Shown here piece after piece: positions 63,481 to 64,000 of a stretch of 64,000 bases of DNA. Source of the DNA: Terfezia claveryi (lineage: Eukaryota > Ascomycota > Pezizomycetes > Pezizales > Pezizaceae). The stretch spans positions 62,001 through 126,000 of the forward strand of contig WHUX01000093.1 in NCBI GenBank assembly GCA_015179025.1. The letters are read 5' to 3'. Position 1 is the first letter of the stretch. Every line of letters starts with the position of its first letter. The translations under genes and the position numbers were made by a program. The notes under the pieces are model-generated. The model saw only the letters and a program-made list of their open reading frames with translations, ran no database searches and was not told where the DNA came from.

Positions 63481-64000
63481 TAGTAAACGATAACCTCCAT
63501 TTTTTACCTCCTTCGACTCTTTTGTACACTCATGAAAATGCTTGATCCATTCCATCCCTAAGGTATGACTTATCTATCCTTTTTTTGATACACTAAACTT
63601 CCACCGATCACAATCAACCTCTGGATGTTTTAGAGATTGATACCAGCCCATATAGTGCCCAGCTCCTTTATAGATAATTAATGGAGGCAATACAATCCCT
63701 TCTCCACCAATTGCTTCCACAACAGTAATCATTTCATGATTTCCATCAGTTGCCAGCTTGCCAGTCATTCCACGACCTCGTCTTAAGCAAATAACCTTAG
63801 CACGATCTGAAATACCTTGGCGAAACCCCTTCTCATCCATATTGTAGGTTGTAGTATCAGTAATCCGATATAGGTGCTTAAGCTGTATAACCTTATTAAA
63901 ATGATCTCGAATAATTCCTGGATCACTAGCTTTGATCCGCTTCTTATCGAACTGGCTGCTGAACTTTGAAACTAATTGTGGGTGACGATCAAGGAAGCGT

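Larger units (their letters stand above)
61733..64000 (-). pseudogene. Pogo-type DDE transposase gene, two stops and a nested insertion (5' end beyond window)
   Basis: Read from the right edge: NMDEKGFRQG (first Asp), GGEGIVLPPLIIYKG, a TAG at 63574-63576 where family members have Trp, GMEWIKHF, then the nested element, then IVDGHGSH (second Asp), LLQPLDVGLFSPLQ (third Asp), SAWRGAGLIPHNP, a TGA at 62366-62368, and a long basic C-terminal coiled coil. The D-D-D order and motifs are those of fungal pogo/Fot-like transposases with a DDE_1 core. TGG to TAG is a C-to-T change on the other strand in a CpA context, as RIP would produce. The frame is otherwise open for over 2 kb, so inactivation is not very old. 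Confidence 0.88.

Overview
The window looks like a repeat-rich filamentous ascomycete genome (Pezizomycotina; Pezizomycetes would fit, but no rDNA or barcode is present to test that). The conserved genes carry short introns (about 53-117 nt) with GT..AG ends, and several show CTAAC/CTAAT branch points. Recognisable genes are lipoxygenase, ARP4, GUP1/MBOAT, a three-KH RNA-binding protein, APC2 and an ACSF3-like acyl-CoA synthetase. All exon models were built by eye from splice sites, frame and family conservation.

Layout. 0-2.5 kb: a two-exon lipoxygenase. 2.5-9 kb: gene desert with a 5'-truncated retroelement copy, a 2.7-kb foldback element and a pogo-like deletion derivative. 9.1-14.07 kb: an intact Crinkler-type gene (UBL header, P-loop NTPase, REase-like C-terminus) beside a decayed retroviral-type integrase, with both enclosed by inverted TGT..ACA ends. 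14.5-31 kb: a gene-dense island of conserved genes (degenerate SGNH-like protein, ARP4, GUP1, KH protein, APC2, acyl-CoA synthetase), essentially free of transposons. 31-48 kb: copia fragments, MITEs, a hAT relic and a young complete 5.4-kb Ty1/copia element with identical LTRs and a 5-bp target duplication. 48-57.4 kb: an unrecognised four-exon coiled-coil gene with an insertion in intron 3, a second (SAM-headed) Crinkler-type gene destroyed by a Tigger-like element and frameshifts, a LINE RNase H relic and a small spliced gene for a putative mitochondrial protein. 57.5-64 kb: TIR elements and a pogo-type transposase gene split by a nested 699-bp element.

The layout is compartmentalised: housekeeping genes sit together, while effector-like and orphan genes sit among mobile elements. 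The main hunt results are: (1) a Crinkler-type gene inside an integrase-type TIR unit; (2) four copies of one poly(A) retroelement, 42, 128, 282 and 457 bp long, each with its own 12-13 bp target duplication and a 3' tail like that of the LINE relic; (3) hAT ends packed with palindromic GGCCTGAATAGCC repeats; (4) a dispersed short palindrome, TAGTCTGGTTGGCAC, upstream of effector-like genes and used as a copia target; (5) single-nucleotide frame breaks at G/C-rich runs in two otherwise conserved genes, which may be assembly errors.
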